Positions 1 to 11,592 of a stretch of DNA of 64,000 bases are shown in pieces (within the stretch, counting starts at the first letter, position 1; each line of letters opens with the position of its first letter). Under the pieces are notes generated by a model. The model saw nothing but the letters and a program-made list of their open reading frames with translations, was not told the origin of the DNA and made no database searches. The stretch is taken from the NCBI GenBank assembly GCA_006384855.1, contig VCJN01003490.1, forward strand, positions 1-64,000, written 5' to 3'. The translations under genes were made by a program, and so were the position numbers. The stretch is from Tetraselmis striata (Eukaryota > Chlorophyta > Chlorodendrophyceae > Chlorodendrales > Chlorodendraceae).

Positions 1-353
1 GCGTGGAAGAAGGAGGGGCGCGGGCGAACATGATGAGGAAGGCCGGAAGCTGCATCTGTAATCCCGAGGGTTCCCACAACGGTTGGATAAAGCGGGTCCT
101 AAAAGCAACTCGGCTTGAATAGCGGAGAACAACAAGTCAACATGTTGTAATTCAAATTTCAATTTCAATTTGGTCGCAGCCGGGACCGCTATAGTGAAGC
201 GGAAGCGGTAGCGCTTCCCCTCGTCGACGCAATCGGCGATAACTAACATCAAAGCTGACACATGGGGGGCTCGCCGGAGAGCCCCCTCCCCGTCATTCCT
301 CGATCGGCGTCGCCCTCGGGAAGCCCGGCAGGGGGGGCGACACACAAACGGTC

Positions 354-2331
354 TTAAGGCCACTTGCACGGGTGTGCTTGGCCCCACAACAAAGGCACGG
401 CCTGGTGAGGGCACATTAGCGGGGTGCTTGCGTTCGTTTTGTTGTTTGGAGCCCCACAAAAAAAGCAAGGCTTGCGGGCAGGTTGCAGCGGACCGGCATC
501 CTCCCCTCCCGCCGCCACCGGCTCCTCCGCCTTGGCCGCCACCGCCCTCTGCAACGATCGGCCCGACCGGCTCGATCCACAACGCGTTGATGTTGCGCCA
601 TGCGAACAGGTAGTTGCGCTCCTCCTGGAGGTTGTCGTGGAAATCTGGCGCCACGCGTGATGCATCAAACATGTGTAGCTGATGCTCGACTGCATACTAC
701 AAAAACATGCCCTCTAGATCGAGAGTGGCGTCGGTTTGCTGATGAAATTCGTGATCGTGTATGTTGCACAGATAACGATAAATCGTATCCCACAACAGCT
801 CATGACTCGGGCATGCTCGGCCCTCCTCGAGCGCCACCTTTGTGCCGCCTTAGAGCAAACGCAGCCGAACCACGACGCGCGCCACTTCCCCGCAGCGGTG
901 CACGCCTAGCTGGGTCGACGGGTCGAGCCCCGCCCCGTCGCGCACGCCGATGAGCCGAGCTTGATACGCTAGCAGGTTGCACCAGTATGTCTCGAGCTGG
1001 TGACGGTGACTAGTCACGTGCATGCGTTCGAAGCCCATCCGCTCTAGGAAGGCCGGACCCTTCTCACCTTGGCCGCGTGCCGTAGGTATAATCGACTTCC
1101 ATCCGATAACCAATGTGCAAGTAACACCATGTCAATGGCACGGGGCGGCCCGCCGGATCGGTATTGGCCTTCGCACAGATAAATTCCAAATGGTCCGCAA
1201 GTGGCTCGTCCGCGGAACTACGCTCGTCGAGCGACAGCCGGGAGGCTGGCGCACCTTGGGTGAGGTCTGTGACGGACGTCATTTGACGTCCCGGAGCAGG
1301 TCGCGTCGAGACGGCAGTGGAGCATGTGGATGGTCGGCGCGCATAGATGGGTACCCCCCGCTGCGGGTGCGGGTCGCTTGAGGCCCGCCGGTGACTGCTC
1401 GACGCCCTCCATGCGGGTGGAGATCCCTTGTATCAGCTCCTTCATTGCTGCCGGGATAGCTCGCTCACGTTGCACCGAGTTGCCGCCGGGGGTCGGCTCG
1501 CGAGCTGGCGGTTCCCCACGTTGTCCAACCGAAATTGCAATTGAACAACAATATCCAACCGTGGAAGTCGACGCTCCTCCCGGGGGTGTCGGCATGTGCC
1601 TCGGATAGGACTCGTGCACCGGTATATACGCAAAACGGAACTAGGCATCGCCGGTGCATGGTCGTCGTTCAACTCCCGGCCGAGTAGAAGGCCCACTCCA
1701 TGCGGGTGTCGTAGCACAGTGAACACACGTGCACATATTGGTCGCCCATGAGCACATAGTTGTCGAGGATCTGAGTCCCAGCTTGACAGCGCCGCAAGCA
1801 CAACACTCACACCGCACCACCTCGTCCGGACAATCGACCTCCAAGTGCAGCTCCGGTGTCAAGGCACCTACAAATGCGTCAAATCGCCACCGTACGGGCG
1901 ATTGTCCGTCCGTGCTCGTCCCTTGCCAAAATCTGTAGACCGTGTGACGTGTGGTTGCCGCAGTGCGGTGCGTTACCAACCAGTGTGTGAGGGCGACGCT
2001 TGCCATCCTTCTGCGGTGCGACGCACAATGCAGGCGGAAGGCCGTTTCCCGAAACACGCACCAAAAGGCTGTCGTGCAATTTAGCACAACGAGTTTGGTC
2101 AGCTAAGTTCATCTCTACTGGTTGCTCTCGGCCCACGAGGCGGCGTGCCAACATAGTCAGCTTTGCTGCCGTCGCCCTTCTTGGTTGCCCATGGTCCTTG
2201 TGCACTTGGGCAACGCTTACCATGCGGCGGAGCCAATCAATCGCGGAGTGTCCGTCCTTTCCCACACGACGCAGCTCGGCCAACAGCGTTGCTAGGGTTC
2301 CAAGGTGAGCCCCCCCCCCCCCCCTCCTCAA
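354..2331 (-). pseudogene. Frame-broken coding remnant with Cys-rich zinc-knuckle-like patches
   Basis: The minus strand carries a chain of open stretches in different frames (about 2331-1879, 1860-1670, 1619-1218, 1113-850, 695-354) that read like one gene broken by frameshifts. One stretch (about 1800-1680) contains a CSLCYD (C-x2-C) motif followed by a stop. Another (about 1470-1400) has a short helical stretch (KELIQGISTRMEGVE) of the kind seen in retroelement gag proteins. The last ends with a CFFCG motif. No reverse transcriptase or known catalytic domain is visible. A decayed retroelement gag or a decayed zinc-binding host gene are both possible; I do not recognise the family. Confidence 0.25.
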
Positions 2332-2960
2332 GCCCCTTCCGGGCGACTCGGGATGGGAGCCATGATATTGTGGGTCAGGGGTGATGAGTGCAAGAGTTGG
2401 TAGAGGCGGGACGGAATTAGTCTTGTCGATATCTCTGCAAATACAAAGCCGGAACTGGGCCGGATCTTGCGAACCCCCTAACTATTTATGGGAAGCCGGC
2501 GTTCCTATGACCCCCGCAGCCCAATACACCCTGACCTAGTGTCGATTGACCTACCCCTTCAGTCGCTCTTGCGGTTGTTGCCCGTTGGGGGGCAATGCTT
2601 CGTCAACTGGCTCAACTGTCGCAGTAGCGATCGCGGTAGGCGTGGAATAATTAGTTAAATTATTCAAAACGCTGCATGCTAAGCGGAGCGCGCGCGAGAG
2701 CGGAGAGCGGCCGTGCCGCCCCTTCCCAAAACATCATTTCGCCGCCAGTGTCACCAAAGCTCCCACGTCGGCGGCGAAATATAAAGATACAGGGATTGAT
2801 GATTACCCTGTTCACTATTACCGGTCACTATTACCCTGTACAGGGTAGACCTTTCCGACCTGATTTTACAACCGGTACAGGAATGTTTTACTCGTATTTG
2901 CGCGCGCGAAACGAACTAAAGCGGCCGCGCGCGGGAATATTGGCCCCGCCGCAGCGCGCC
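2332..2960. other. Intergenic stretch, nothing assignable
   Basis: I see no supported gene here. The stretch holds a C homopolymer at about 2308-2324, an AT-richer patch near 2640-2670, and a short direct repeat (CACTATTACC) around 2813-2840. Confidence 0.4.
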
Positions 2961-3265
2961 GTACGCGCCGATGACGGTGATGATGACCAGCGTAGCTGGC
3001 AGCCGTCAACGCCCGCCATCCGCTGCGCTCCCCGCACTCGGGCGGCTGCGCGCTGGCGCGCGATCCGCCGATAGCAGCAGCGACACGGCGGCCAAGCGCG
3101 CCATCGTCCGGCCAGTGCAGTCGAAGCCGGCGAACGCGCGCCTCCCTGCTATCCTGCCCTTCAAGGCCATCACCCTGCAGGCCCTTATAATCTCATACCA
3201 CGTCGGGTAGGCCTTCACACAGTCGAAGGGCGTCGTCGTCGCCCGAGCGACGGCCCCGATGTCGA
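2961..3265 (-). pseudogene. Possible mitochondrial-carrier-like exon or fragment
   Basis: A minus-strand open stretch reads ARATTTPFDCVKAYPTWYE and continues for about 60 residues to a stop. The TTPFDCVK core resembles the P-x-D-x-x-K signature that ends odd-numbered helices of SLC25 mitochondrial carriers, and the segment after it (AFAGFDCTGRTMARLAAVS) loosely fits the loop-helix pattern following that signature. No second signature and no clean full-length frame were found, so this could be one exon, a relic, or chance similarity. It lies divergent to the hydrolase that starts at 3845. Confidence 0.22.
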
Positions 3266-3844
3266 GCAGGGTGCCATCAGGTGGGTGACCGCCCGCCCGC
3301 CCCGCCCGCCCCCCCGGGCCAACGGGCCAGATCCCCGCTTAAAATATGGCTGCACCAGGCGGCTGCCGATCAGCGCGGCCGCCGGGAAACCCTACCTGGC
3401 GACGAGCGCTCTCCCCCGTCCGAACCTCTCCAAAGCGCCTCCACCGGGGTGTAAGCGTCTCAGCACCCGATAGCAGGGTCACTGCCCCTGCACGCCCGCT
3501 CTCGCTCACTGTCGGTCCTCGCCGCCCTCATGTATGGCTGGCCAACGCTCGCGACGAGCACGACGGAGGTGGTGCGAACTGTTGGGACTGCTACCCTGTA
3601 CCAATCGTGTATCTCTTCGGGCGGTACCACGAGTTTTGAAAATAATATTGCTCAAACTGTGCTTACCGGCTTGAAAAACTGTTTTCAGTACGGCTCGATA
3701 TATTCGTCGCTGCACTAGTGCTCGGGCTTCAGCCAGCTGTGGCTGCCCCCGAACCCCCACGGCCGCCTCCGCCTGTCGTTCTTCAGCGTTCCCGCCTTCT
3801 CGATACGGCCGCGCAGCGTCTTCCCGCTCTCCATTGTTTCCCTA

Positions 3845-5713
3845 TTGGCGCTTTCTCTCTGGCTTCACCGTGGAAGGATGGATTATGCTCTGTGGTTTGT
3901 ATGCGCCCTCTGGCTGAGCCTCTCAGCCCGAATCTTCCCCTCCCTATTCGTAGGCGGTCTTCCGGCAGCGATGGGTGTACCGCGCCAGTGTCCGTTCGCC
4001 CGGCCAGCCAGCCAAGGCAGCGGGGCGCGAGTTAGCAGTCCACAATCGCCGCTGCTATCACTGCCGGGCAGCCGCCCTCAGCGCGCGGTAGGCTGCCAGG
4101 CGCGGCTGCCCAGCTTGCAGGAGGCGCTGCTGGCGCCGCTGTCCCAGCTGCGGCTGGCCATGTCGCCAGCTGCACTGCAGGACCTGCGACAGGTTGTAGT
4201 GGAGCTAGGCGTGCGGCTCCGGGATGAGGGGGCGGACCCCCCATCGATAGAGGGTGGCCTGCCCGGGCGCAGCCGCAACCGCGCCGCCCGCAGCCTGGCC
4301 GCCTTTGCCGCGGCGCTGGCCGCCGGCGAGGTGCTGCCGCCGGCGCTGCTGCCGGCGCGCAGCCGCTGGCGGGCGCCCACACTGCCGCTGGGCCCGCTGC
4401 GCATGCCGCTAATCCGCCGCCCGGCGGAGTACACATACGAGCTGAGCTTTGACCAGCATGGGGGCGCGCCGCCGCCGGGGGAGCTGGCAGGTGCAGCGCT
4501 GGCGGGAGCCTTCCTGGGCGGCCTCCGCCTGGCGGCCGCGCTCGCGAAGCCTCAGGCAGTGCCTGGCGGGCTGTCGGCTGAGGCAGCCGCGCTGGCGGCG
4601 GTGTTCCGGCTGGGGCAGGCGGGCCTGGCGGCCTCGGTGGCGGCATGGGAGGACGAGGCATCAGGAGAGGCGCCCAGCCTCGCCTCTCTACGCGCACCCT
4701 TCCTCGGGGTGGCTACCCGCCACGTGTGGGCGGACCACGCCGTGGACATCGCGGTGTCTGAGGAAGCAGGCCTTGCCAGCGACGGCGTGTGGGTCTGGAG
4801 CCGTGCGGCGGCGGCGGCCCCCCACAAGGCCACGGCAGCTATCCTCTACGTGCACGGCGGTGGATTCGTCAGCGGCGACTTTTTCGGATTTCGCAGCTAC
4901 TGCTACTTTCTGTCGGCGGCCACGGGGCTGCCCGTGCTGTTCTGCCAGTACCGCCGCCCGCCGGAGCATGGGCTGGCGTCTGCGTCCGTCACCGACGTCG
5001 CCGAGGCCGCGCGGCTGCTGGCCTCGCGTGGGATGCGGAGCGTGGTGGTCGGCGACAGCGCTGGCGGCGGTCTGGCGCTGCTGGCGATGCAGCGCCTGGC
5101 CGCGGAGGCAGCCGCGAGCCGCCGTCCCTGCGCGGCTGCGGACCGCAGCGGTGCCGCTTTGGCCGCCGCCTCGCCGGTGCCGGGGATGCCCGTGGCGGCG
5201 GTGCTGTTCTCCCCCTGGGTGGACCTCACCGTGAGCGGGCCCGCTATCGAGGCCAACGTGGACAGTGACGTGGTGCTGGCGCCCGGCATGCTGCGCGTGG
5301 GGCGCGACCTGGCGCTGGTGGGCCACTTGCGTGGGCCAGCATGCCCCTCGGTTTCGCCGCTGTTCGGGCGTTTTGCGGGCCTACCGCCGATGCTGGTGAG
5401 TGCCTCCAGCAACGAGCTGCTGTATGGCGACACGGTGGCGCTGTGTGACGTCGCGGCCGCATCCGGCGTGGCCGTCACGGAGGACATCGTGCATGATCTG
5501 TTCCACACCTACCAGCTCATGTACCCCTACCTGCCCGAGTCGTGCGCCGTTATGGAGCGCGTTGCCACCTGGGTGGCCGGTCAACTGGGGACTGCGCCCC
5601 CGCAGCCGCTTGACGCAAACCCTGCGACCAGCCTGCCAATCCGTCCCCGCGGGCCTGCGCGCTCCGCAGGGGCAGCACCACAGGCAGGAAGCGGCTCGGC
5701 GACAACCTGCTGA
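3845..5713 (+). CDS. HSL-family alpha/beta hydrolase (carboxylesterase/lipase-like)
   Basis: A single open frame of 622 aa. The C-terminal half is a hormone-sensitive-lipase-type serine hydrolase. The oxyanion-hole motif HGGGF is near residue 336, the nucleophile elbow GDSAGG near 403-408 (Ser about 405), the likely catalytic Asp is in LLYGDTV near 529, and the His is in HDLFH near 550-554. Such enzymes hydrolyse short acyl or steryl esters; the substrate is not readable here. The first 30 or so residues (MDYALWFVCALWLSLSARIF) form a hydrophobic segment that could be a signal anchor. The middle (about residues 90-300) is Ala/Leu-rich and not recognised. The family is usually 300-450 aa, so the N-terminal extension is long and the true start could be a later Met. 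No intron is needed. A TGTAA box lies about 310 nt past the stop. Confidence 0.85.
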   Translation: MALSLWLHRGRMDYALWFVCALWLSLSARIFPSLFVGGLPAAMGVPRQCPFARPASQGSGARVSSPQSPLLSLPGSRPQRAVGCQARLPSLQEALLAPLSQLRLAMSPAALQDLRQVVVELGVRLRDEGADPPSIEGGLPGRSRNRAARSLAAFAAALAAGEVLPPALLPARSRWRAPTLPLGPLRMPLIRRPAEYTYELSFDQHGGAPPPGELAGAALAGAFLGGLRLAAALAKPQAVPGGLSAEAAALAAVFRLGQAGLAASVAAWEDEASGEAPSLASLRAPFLGVATRHVWADHAVDIAVSEEAGLASDGVWVWSRAAAAAPHKATAAILYVHGGGFVSGDFFGFRSYCYFLSAATGLPVLFCQYRRPPEHGLASASVTDVAEAARLLASRGMRSVVVGDSAGGGLALLAMQRLAAEAAASRRPCAAADRSGAALAAASPVPGMPVAAVLFSPWVDLTVSGPAIEANVDSDVVLAPGMLRVGRDLALVGHLRGPACPSVSPLFGRFAGLPPMLVSASSNELLYGDTVALCDVAAASGVAVTEDIVHDLFHTYQLMYPYLPESCAVMERVATWVAGQLGTAPPQPLDANPATSLPIRPRGPARSAGAAPQAGSGSATTC

Positions 5714-6021
5714 CAGTCCCCACAGAATCGCAGACTCGGCAATATTTATATGCTCCATCACACCCTCTTGGCAAACTCCACGCCGAGATCCATTGTGATT
5801 CTCACGAAATGCTCCGCACAGCGATAAGAGGCGCCAAAGCTCGCGAAACAACGCCCATATGACAACACAGGGGATGACCTGCATTGGTCATCTTCGAAAC
5901 TGCTGTTATCTCGCGTATGTGCAGTCATTGTCAAAAGCAACACAGGGTGCCGAATGGCATCAGGGAGGCTTTTCCAAGGCTAGTGGCAGTCTCAGTCGCA
6001 ATATCGTCGGTATCCGCCGCA

Positions 6022-6026
6022 TGTAA
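6022..6026 (+). terminator. Candidate TGTAA polyadenylation signal for the hydrolase gene
   Basis: TGTAA, the usual chlorophyte poly(A) box, occurs about 309 nt downstream of the hydrolase stop codon. A pentamer occurs by chance often, so support is weak. Confidence 0.3.
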
Positions 6027-6742
6027 CAGTACATTCAGTTGCGTCCGTGTGTCCTGGCCTACAGAAATTCGAAGAACATCATGGGTATAGAACAGGTGTG
6101 CAAGTGCGGTGTGAGGCAAAATGACACAAAAGTAATCGCTACTGCAAAATAATGCACACAATGCTGTCCCGGTGCCATAGAGCATCAGAGTAGCTTTCAT
6201 GCGGTGGAAAGCGGCCAGCGGTGAAAGGGGCCGGGCTCCGCCCAGATTGGGATGAAGCGGGGTAGATGGAGGTCGCCTGCGCCCTTAGCAGTCATGAAGG
6301 GCTCTGGACATGATCCAGCCACATACGGCGAATGGGGATTTTTCGTCCGGTGCAGATGCGCCTGGCCGTGTGGGTGGAAGGTATGAACTATGAACATGAT
6401 GAGAGAGGCTGTGCCGATACGTGCGAGTTTGGGTAGCTCGACCGCCATCGAGTGCTGCTGCTCTGGCGGCTGTGTGCGAGAGATCCATTCGAGGCGTAAA
6501 TATCAAAATGCGACTCGAAGCCTCTGCGCCGGCTTTCGTGTATAGGTGTATCACAACCCAGCGCAAGCAGTTGTAGCGCGATGATATTCTTTATTGATCA
6601 TAGTATTCTGCCTTATTTTACATATGCTGCTTATTTGTATTCAAGTAACACTAATAATTAGCGCAGGGAGTTCGAACAAAAACGGTCGTCGCGCTCATCG
6701 TAGTAGTAAGGGTTAGACTTAGCAGCAGTAAGGATTAGTAGT

Positions 6743-6837
6743 AGCAGGGGTAACCGCGCAGTTGCTGTAGAGGACCTTTCCGATTGTCCTTCTCTGGTGA
6801 TTTTCTGATATAATCGCCTTCTACAGCAGGGGTAACC
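6743..6837. mobile_element. Tiny MITE-like insertion with 13-bp target duplication
   Basis: A 69-bp segment (6756-6824) is flanked by identical 13-bp copies of AGCAGGGGTAACC (6743-6755 and 6825-6837). Near its left end is GCTGTAGAGG (6764-6773), and the opposite arm is CCTTCTACAGC (about 6817-6827), giving an imperfect inverted repeat. A diverged copy of the core lies at 51784-51850. The size, inverted ends and flanking duplication suggest a miniature non-autonomous transposon. Confidence 0.45.
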
Positions 6838-8725
6838 CCCGGTGGTAGCCACTTCCATGAGTTCCATCATAGTCGTAGTACCCGCCAATATAGTACTACT
6901 GCTAACACTATGTATTATATAATTGTATAGATACGGGTAGATGCGGTAATCCCTACAGGGTGTAGCACCGCTGCTACACTGCGCCCGTGGCTAGAAGAGC
7001 GCGACCACAGCGCTATGATTGCTGCATTTTTTCGCCCCTGGACAGGACTGCTGCATACTGGCTCGCGGCGAGTATGCTTCGCTATTCGGACCGGAAAGTG
7101 ACATAGCTCCTGGTACTATGAGATACTGCACTCGGATCGGATCGGCACGGGGTTCGGCATGGTATCATCGTACTTATCCCCGCCGAGCTGGGTGCAAGTT
7201 ATTCCTAGCTGCGAGTTGATGGAATAACTGGAATTCGTCCGGACGTCGCCGACGGCTTGGCAGACGAGAAGTAGGCCCGGTCGCCCCCTCCTCGGGGTGC
7301 TGCATCCCACACCCTTAACATGCCGTTATTGCGATCGATAGGCAGCATGCAGCTACGCACCGCAGCTCGGGTTTCACGTTCCGCAGATAGTCGTGGTTGT
7401 AGTAGCAAATTGCCCCTGCAGCAGCGTGATGGCCGTGCATCGCCAGCCACCCACCTTTGTTCCGCCGGGGCGGCGGGGGGGGGGGGGGGGGGGGGGAGGG
7501 GGAGGGGATTCAACATGGCACTCTCATCAATGCCATGTCTCAATGCCAATGCCTCAATGCTGCTTCATCTGCCATTCGCCGCCGCCGCCGTCATGTCCGC
7601 GCACCGTCCTGCGCACAACCGCCGGCAATCGAAACAGCCCGCAGTTATCACACTACCTGCACACAGCACGACGGCTTTGGCAGGATGATACGTCGGCAGC
7701 CCGCAGCGAGCCCCCCGTCACTGCCTTTTCCGGCCTCGCGAGGCGCCGCTCGCGTCGCCATACAACTACTAAATACTCACTTGGCGCACTACGGCCTGCC
7801 GTTCGCCGCGTGTCGTCATTACTTTGCACAAGCCGCCGTATACGCTACAAAAGCAGAATCAAGATAGCCCAGTCGCCGGCGGTCGGCGGTCGGCCGTAGC
7901 GCAGTGACAGCAGGGGTGACAGGGTCACTACATGAAAAGCCAAACTACTACCGATAGTGGGATTGGAGACACATATATTTGCGAACCGGCGCTTTAACAA
8001 TCCCGTGCTGTTTATTTTTTGACGCGGCGGCTAAACGACGATGAATTAATGTGGTACAGGTAGTAGTCAATATTGGTGCTCATTAACGATAGTCGATTTA
8101 CTTTGCCTCTCGCCTGTAGAGCACGCTTGAGGAATAGCAGAGCTGTAGAGCGCGCTGGCCCGACCTATACCACCTATTCATAATCCACCCTTACCCCGAT
8201 GTACTTGCTGCCTATTTCAAGGTCAGTGATAATCCTTGTATACATGGCTTGACGTACGGCGAGTACCGCCGGTACTGGTACCGGTATGTTGCTGGCTGCA
8301 GCATTTCCAATTCATCACCGAGCGTTGCGGCTGTTCGAAGATTCCGTAAAACTCCATCACCGTCGCTACGTAATTCTGGTGTAATAATAAGGATTAGCAG
8401 AAACGCATACAGCATACCGCAGGTTTCCGCTGTGCACGAACGATATATACAACGACACACTAGAGAACCTGCAGGCAGTCAGGCATATCATTCCAGTGTC
8501 GAAGTCTTTTGTATCGTCCTCGCGTCCTGTGTCGTGCAGTTATCGGCTTCTGAGTATCAGCAGACTGTGCAGAACTCCACACATATATACCCTACACACC
8601 CTGCACACCCCCCCACACACACCAGCGTCCTACGACTAAATCGACCAGAACTCCGACCAAAGCAACAACCAACAGCTCGAACGGCTGGCTACCGCACTGT
8701 TGATTCTTGCCTGGGATCTTTTATC

Positions 8726-10879
8726 ATGTCGAGCCCAGCACGTCTGTGCCTCGGAGCACTAGTGAGCGTCCTTGTGATTACTGCAGCCTGCGGCCTCGCG
8801 GAGAGCGCAGGTAGGCGCGCTGGGCATCAATCTTCGATGCCCGCCAACCAGCACAGTCGCCTATCCACCTGGCGGGAAGTCCGAAGCACTACCCTAACGG
8901 AACTAAATAATTCCATCAGGTGGTGGTTCACAGTGCTGGGGTATTCCGTCATCATGTATTGGCATGTCGTCGTAGTCTGCCAGAACCAACCCGGAGGTTA
9001 TTGACAGAGCGACTCGTCGTTTACAACCAAGTCGTACGTCGCGGCGGTGGCGACGAAGCAGTCAACGATATAGACAAAGCTACAGCCATGTCCCCGGCTC
9101 CAGATATAGAGAGAGAGAGGGAGGGAGAGAGAGCAAGATGTTGACCTCGTCGGCGATCATCTTTGCTCGACAACACTCAATAAACATTTGCGCCATGATA
9201 ATCCAGCACGCGCGTATCTCATACCTGCCCGCTATGTTTCGGGCATCGAAAGTCGGCACAGCATAACAGTGTAGATATCGTCGTGGCGTTCCTCGAACAA
9301 AGTTACCACCATGCTTTTCAGACTGATATGTGAATCGGCTACGACCGACAGTGTTTTGCCCTCGAACAATTGTGTCGTTTAGGTCGCTGTCCGCAGTATC
9401 CAGCGTATCTGACATCGTCGGGGCTAACTATATGCAGCTATAAGTTCAGCAAGCCCTGCGGTGGCGGGTGCACTCACGGCCGCGTCATTATTGTGTGTTC
9501 ACAGTGATCACCACCGGGTATTGGCTACCTCGTGCCGAAGGGAGGTTGCCATTGATAATTACCAGAACAATCCAATTATTTGTGGTCGTGAGACCCCCCT
9601 CCCTCCCCCCCCCCTCCCGGCCCCAACCCGGCGTGCGCCACTGTGCCAGACACTCAGAATGTACGATTTAGCGACCCCCTACAGTAAATAACTTAACACC
9701 TGCAGCTATTCAATTCACAATTTGATTCAATTCATTATATCATGCATGCAGCAGAGATGTGGGTGTCGCAGGCCTATACATCCTTGGATACTTCACTCCG
9801 CGGGCGTACGCTTCAGTCTGTGACAGTTAAGATGCATGCATATTCTGATATTTGATTGAGACACTGAGCTGTTGCCTATACTCCTACCTGAAGCAGGCGC
9901 AACGGGCGCTACCGCAAAAGCTGGTGCCGCTGACTCCGCCAATGAGGTCGTCGACACACGCCGAAAGTTGCAGAAGGTTCCCTCCATGTCAGAAGATGGC
10001 GGCATGGCTAAGCTCCCTCAGCAGAGTGTGCCGCCTACCTATGGGTACTGCTCCTGGGCTGACACCTGCGACGGGAGGCCTGGAGGCTCAGCGTGGTGCG
10101 GCCAGACCCGTGACAACTGCGAGAGCAAGTGCCGCGGCAACTGGTGTGCTGTAGCGGGGTACTGTGCCTGGCAGTCTTGCGGCGGGCTGCAGCAGAGCGA
10201 CCGCTGGTGCAGCGCATCCATGAACCAGTGTGCGGGAACGTGTGGAGGCACGTGGTGTGATGTTCCCGCGTCGGTGCCTTCGTCGGAGGAACCTTCAGTC
10301 GAGGTCATCGTATCTGATGAGGCCAATGACCTATCTTCAGATTCCGATAGCATGCTGCCGAGCCTTGGATCGTCTTTCCAGATCGACGATGAGGGGACCA
10401 GCAGCACTGGCGAGAGCGACGACGAGCTTGACGCCATTGACCAGATCCCGGGCTACTGCACCATGTCCACAGCCTGCGATGGGACTGTCAACGGCGGAGT
10501 ATTCTGCAACAAGGGGCTGCGCCAGTGCACCGTGTCCTGCGCAGGCACATGGTGCCTCGGGACTCCAGCGCCCACCCATGCCGCTCCACCGCCTGCGACT
10601 GGCGAGGTGGAGCCGTACTGCAGCTGGCTGGGCTGCGACGGGACCGTGCAGGGAGGTGTGTGGTGCAACAGCGGGGCGGCGGCATGCATCAGGGCATGCG
10701 GGGGCGAGTGGTGCACCGAGAACAAGAGCAGCCAGCCCACCCCAGCCGCCAGCGTCCCGGTGCCAAGTGACGAGGCTGCACCAGTTGCGCCGCTCCCGCA
10801 CATCTTCTACGGATGGTATCCGCAACTGGCCGCCACATTGGACCAGGTGACACATCCAAAGGAGAACCCAAACAAGTAG
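8726..10879 (+). CDS. Secreted cysteine-rich protein with four 6-Cys W-C repeats
   Basis: Two-exon model: exon 1 8726-8810, exon 2 9897-10879 (GT-AG intron of 1086 nt, phase kept), 355 aa. Exon 1 encodes a clear signal peptide (MSSPARLCLGALVSVLVITA then CGLAESA), so the product is exported. Exon 2 has four Cys repeats near residues 79-110, 113-147, 210-245 and 265-300. Each follows YC-x(3-5)-C-DG...G-x(2)-WC-x(7)-C-x(3)-C-x-G-x-WC with six cysteines. An acidic Ser/Asp/Glu linker separates repeats 2 and 3, and a Pro/Ala/Thr linker separates 3 and 4. No catalytic domain is present. Small paired-Cys repeats with conserved Trp suggest extracellular carbohydrate or protein binding, but I cannot name the family. 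The gene is convergent with the flippase gene. Confidence 0.65.
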
Positions 10880-11032
10880 GCCCGCCGGCCAATCCTACCA
10901 CATGTGGATGCAAGTCGCGCGCCAAGGCTTCTGCCCCCGGTGCTGTCATAGCATCCAAGTTGCCATTGGGCAACATGAACTGTTTCTCAACTGCATCGAT
11001 GCCACTGTTGGGCGGAGCATCGAATCTCCCCC

Positions 11033-11037
11033 TGTAA
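11033..11037 (+). terminator. Candidate TGTAA polyadenylation signal for the Cys-rich gene
   Basis: TGTAA 154 nt after the stop codon at 10879, at a typical distance for green-algal 3' ends. Confidence 0.4.
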
Positions 11038-11375
11038 TGGATAGCGGACAATGCTGCCCAAATGCTGCCCCTCACCAAATCAGACTCGCTCTCGGTGCCA
11101 AGTGGCCGCTCTACCCGTATCAGGTGGTGTGTGGAAATATTTCTCCCCTCGCCAGGGCCGGTTCATAAAGGCTACATACTGGCCTTCATCATGGGGGCTG
11201 TGGCGAGCGAATGGCGGACGCCTCAGGGAACCTGAAGAGAGATGGCCCCTGTGAATCGACTGCTGAGCAACTGCACGTGCAGACCTCCTGCAACGCCTAT
11301 CACACAGCACCGCACGACCGTCTCACATGGTATTGCTCCGCCGGAATGACTGCCGGATAAATGAAATAACATGAA

Positions 11376-11380
11376 TTACA
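11376..11380 (-). terminator. Candidate TGTAA polyadenylation signal for the flippase gene
   Basis: On the minus strand TGTAA lies about 213 nt past the flippase stop codon at 11593, inside the convergent 3' intergenic region. Confidence 0.4.
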
Positions 11381-11592
11381 GACTGTGATTTGGCTGACGA
11401 AGGAATAAAAACGCGCCAGTTTCAGGACACGCTCTGGATCGCTGCTACGGATTTAGTCAACAGCTGCTTTGCACAGCTGCCGCAGCGCCGTTCCGGTCCA
11501 TAACAAGGACCGCCGGCGTTGTAGCGCCCCCTTCCGCAGTGTAGCTGCCCTTTCCCTGCTCCCCGGAGGAGGGTTTAAGCGGGCGTTACCAA

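Larger units (their letters stand above)
5714..8725. other. Intergenic region between hydrolase and secreted Cys-rich gene
   Basis: About 3 kb without a supported gene. It contains short AGTAGTA/GGGGTAACC repeats at 6690-6850, a small inserted element (listed separately), a G tract of about 25 nt at 7471-7505, and ACAC-rich sequence near 8590-8630 just upstream of the next gene. Open frames here overlap on both strands and lack domain or splice support. Confidence 0.5.

Noticed and set aside
4032..5508. Large minus-strand and alternative-frame ORFs across the hydrolase
   Set aside because: They are GC-rich shadows of the hydrolase frame, which alone carries the catalytic motifs.
5931..6200. 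Minus-strand 89-aa ORF with THDVLRISVGQDTRTQLN, faintly like the end of a PLP-dependent transferase
   Set aside because: No lysine-binding domain or upstream exon could be found, and similarity is limited to about 15 residues.
7393..7899. Long plus-strand ORFs around a G tract
   Set aside because: Three frames are open at once because the homopolymer and GC-rich sequence lack stops; no domain or splice logic.
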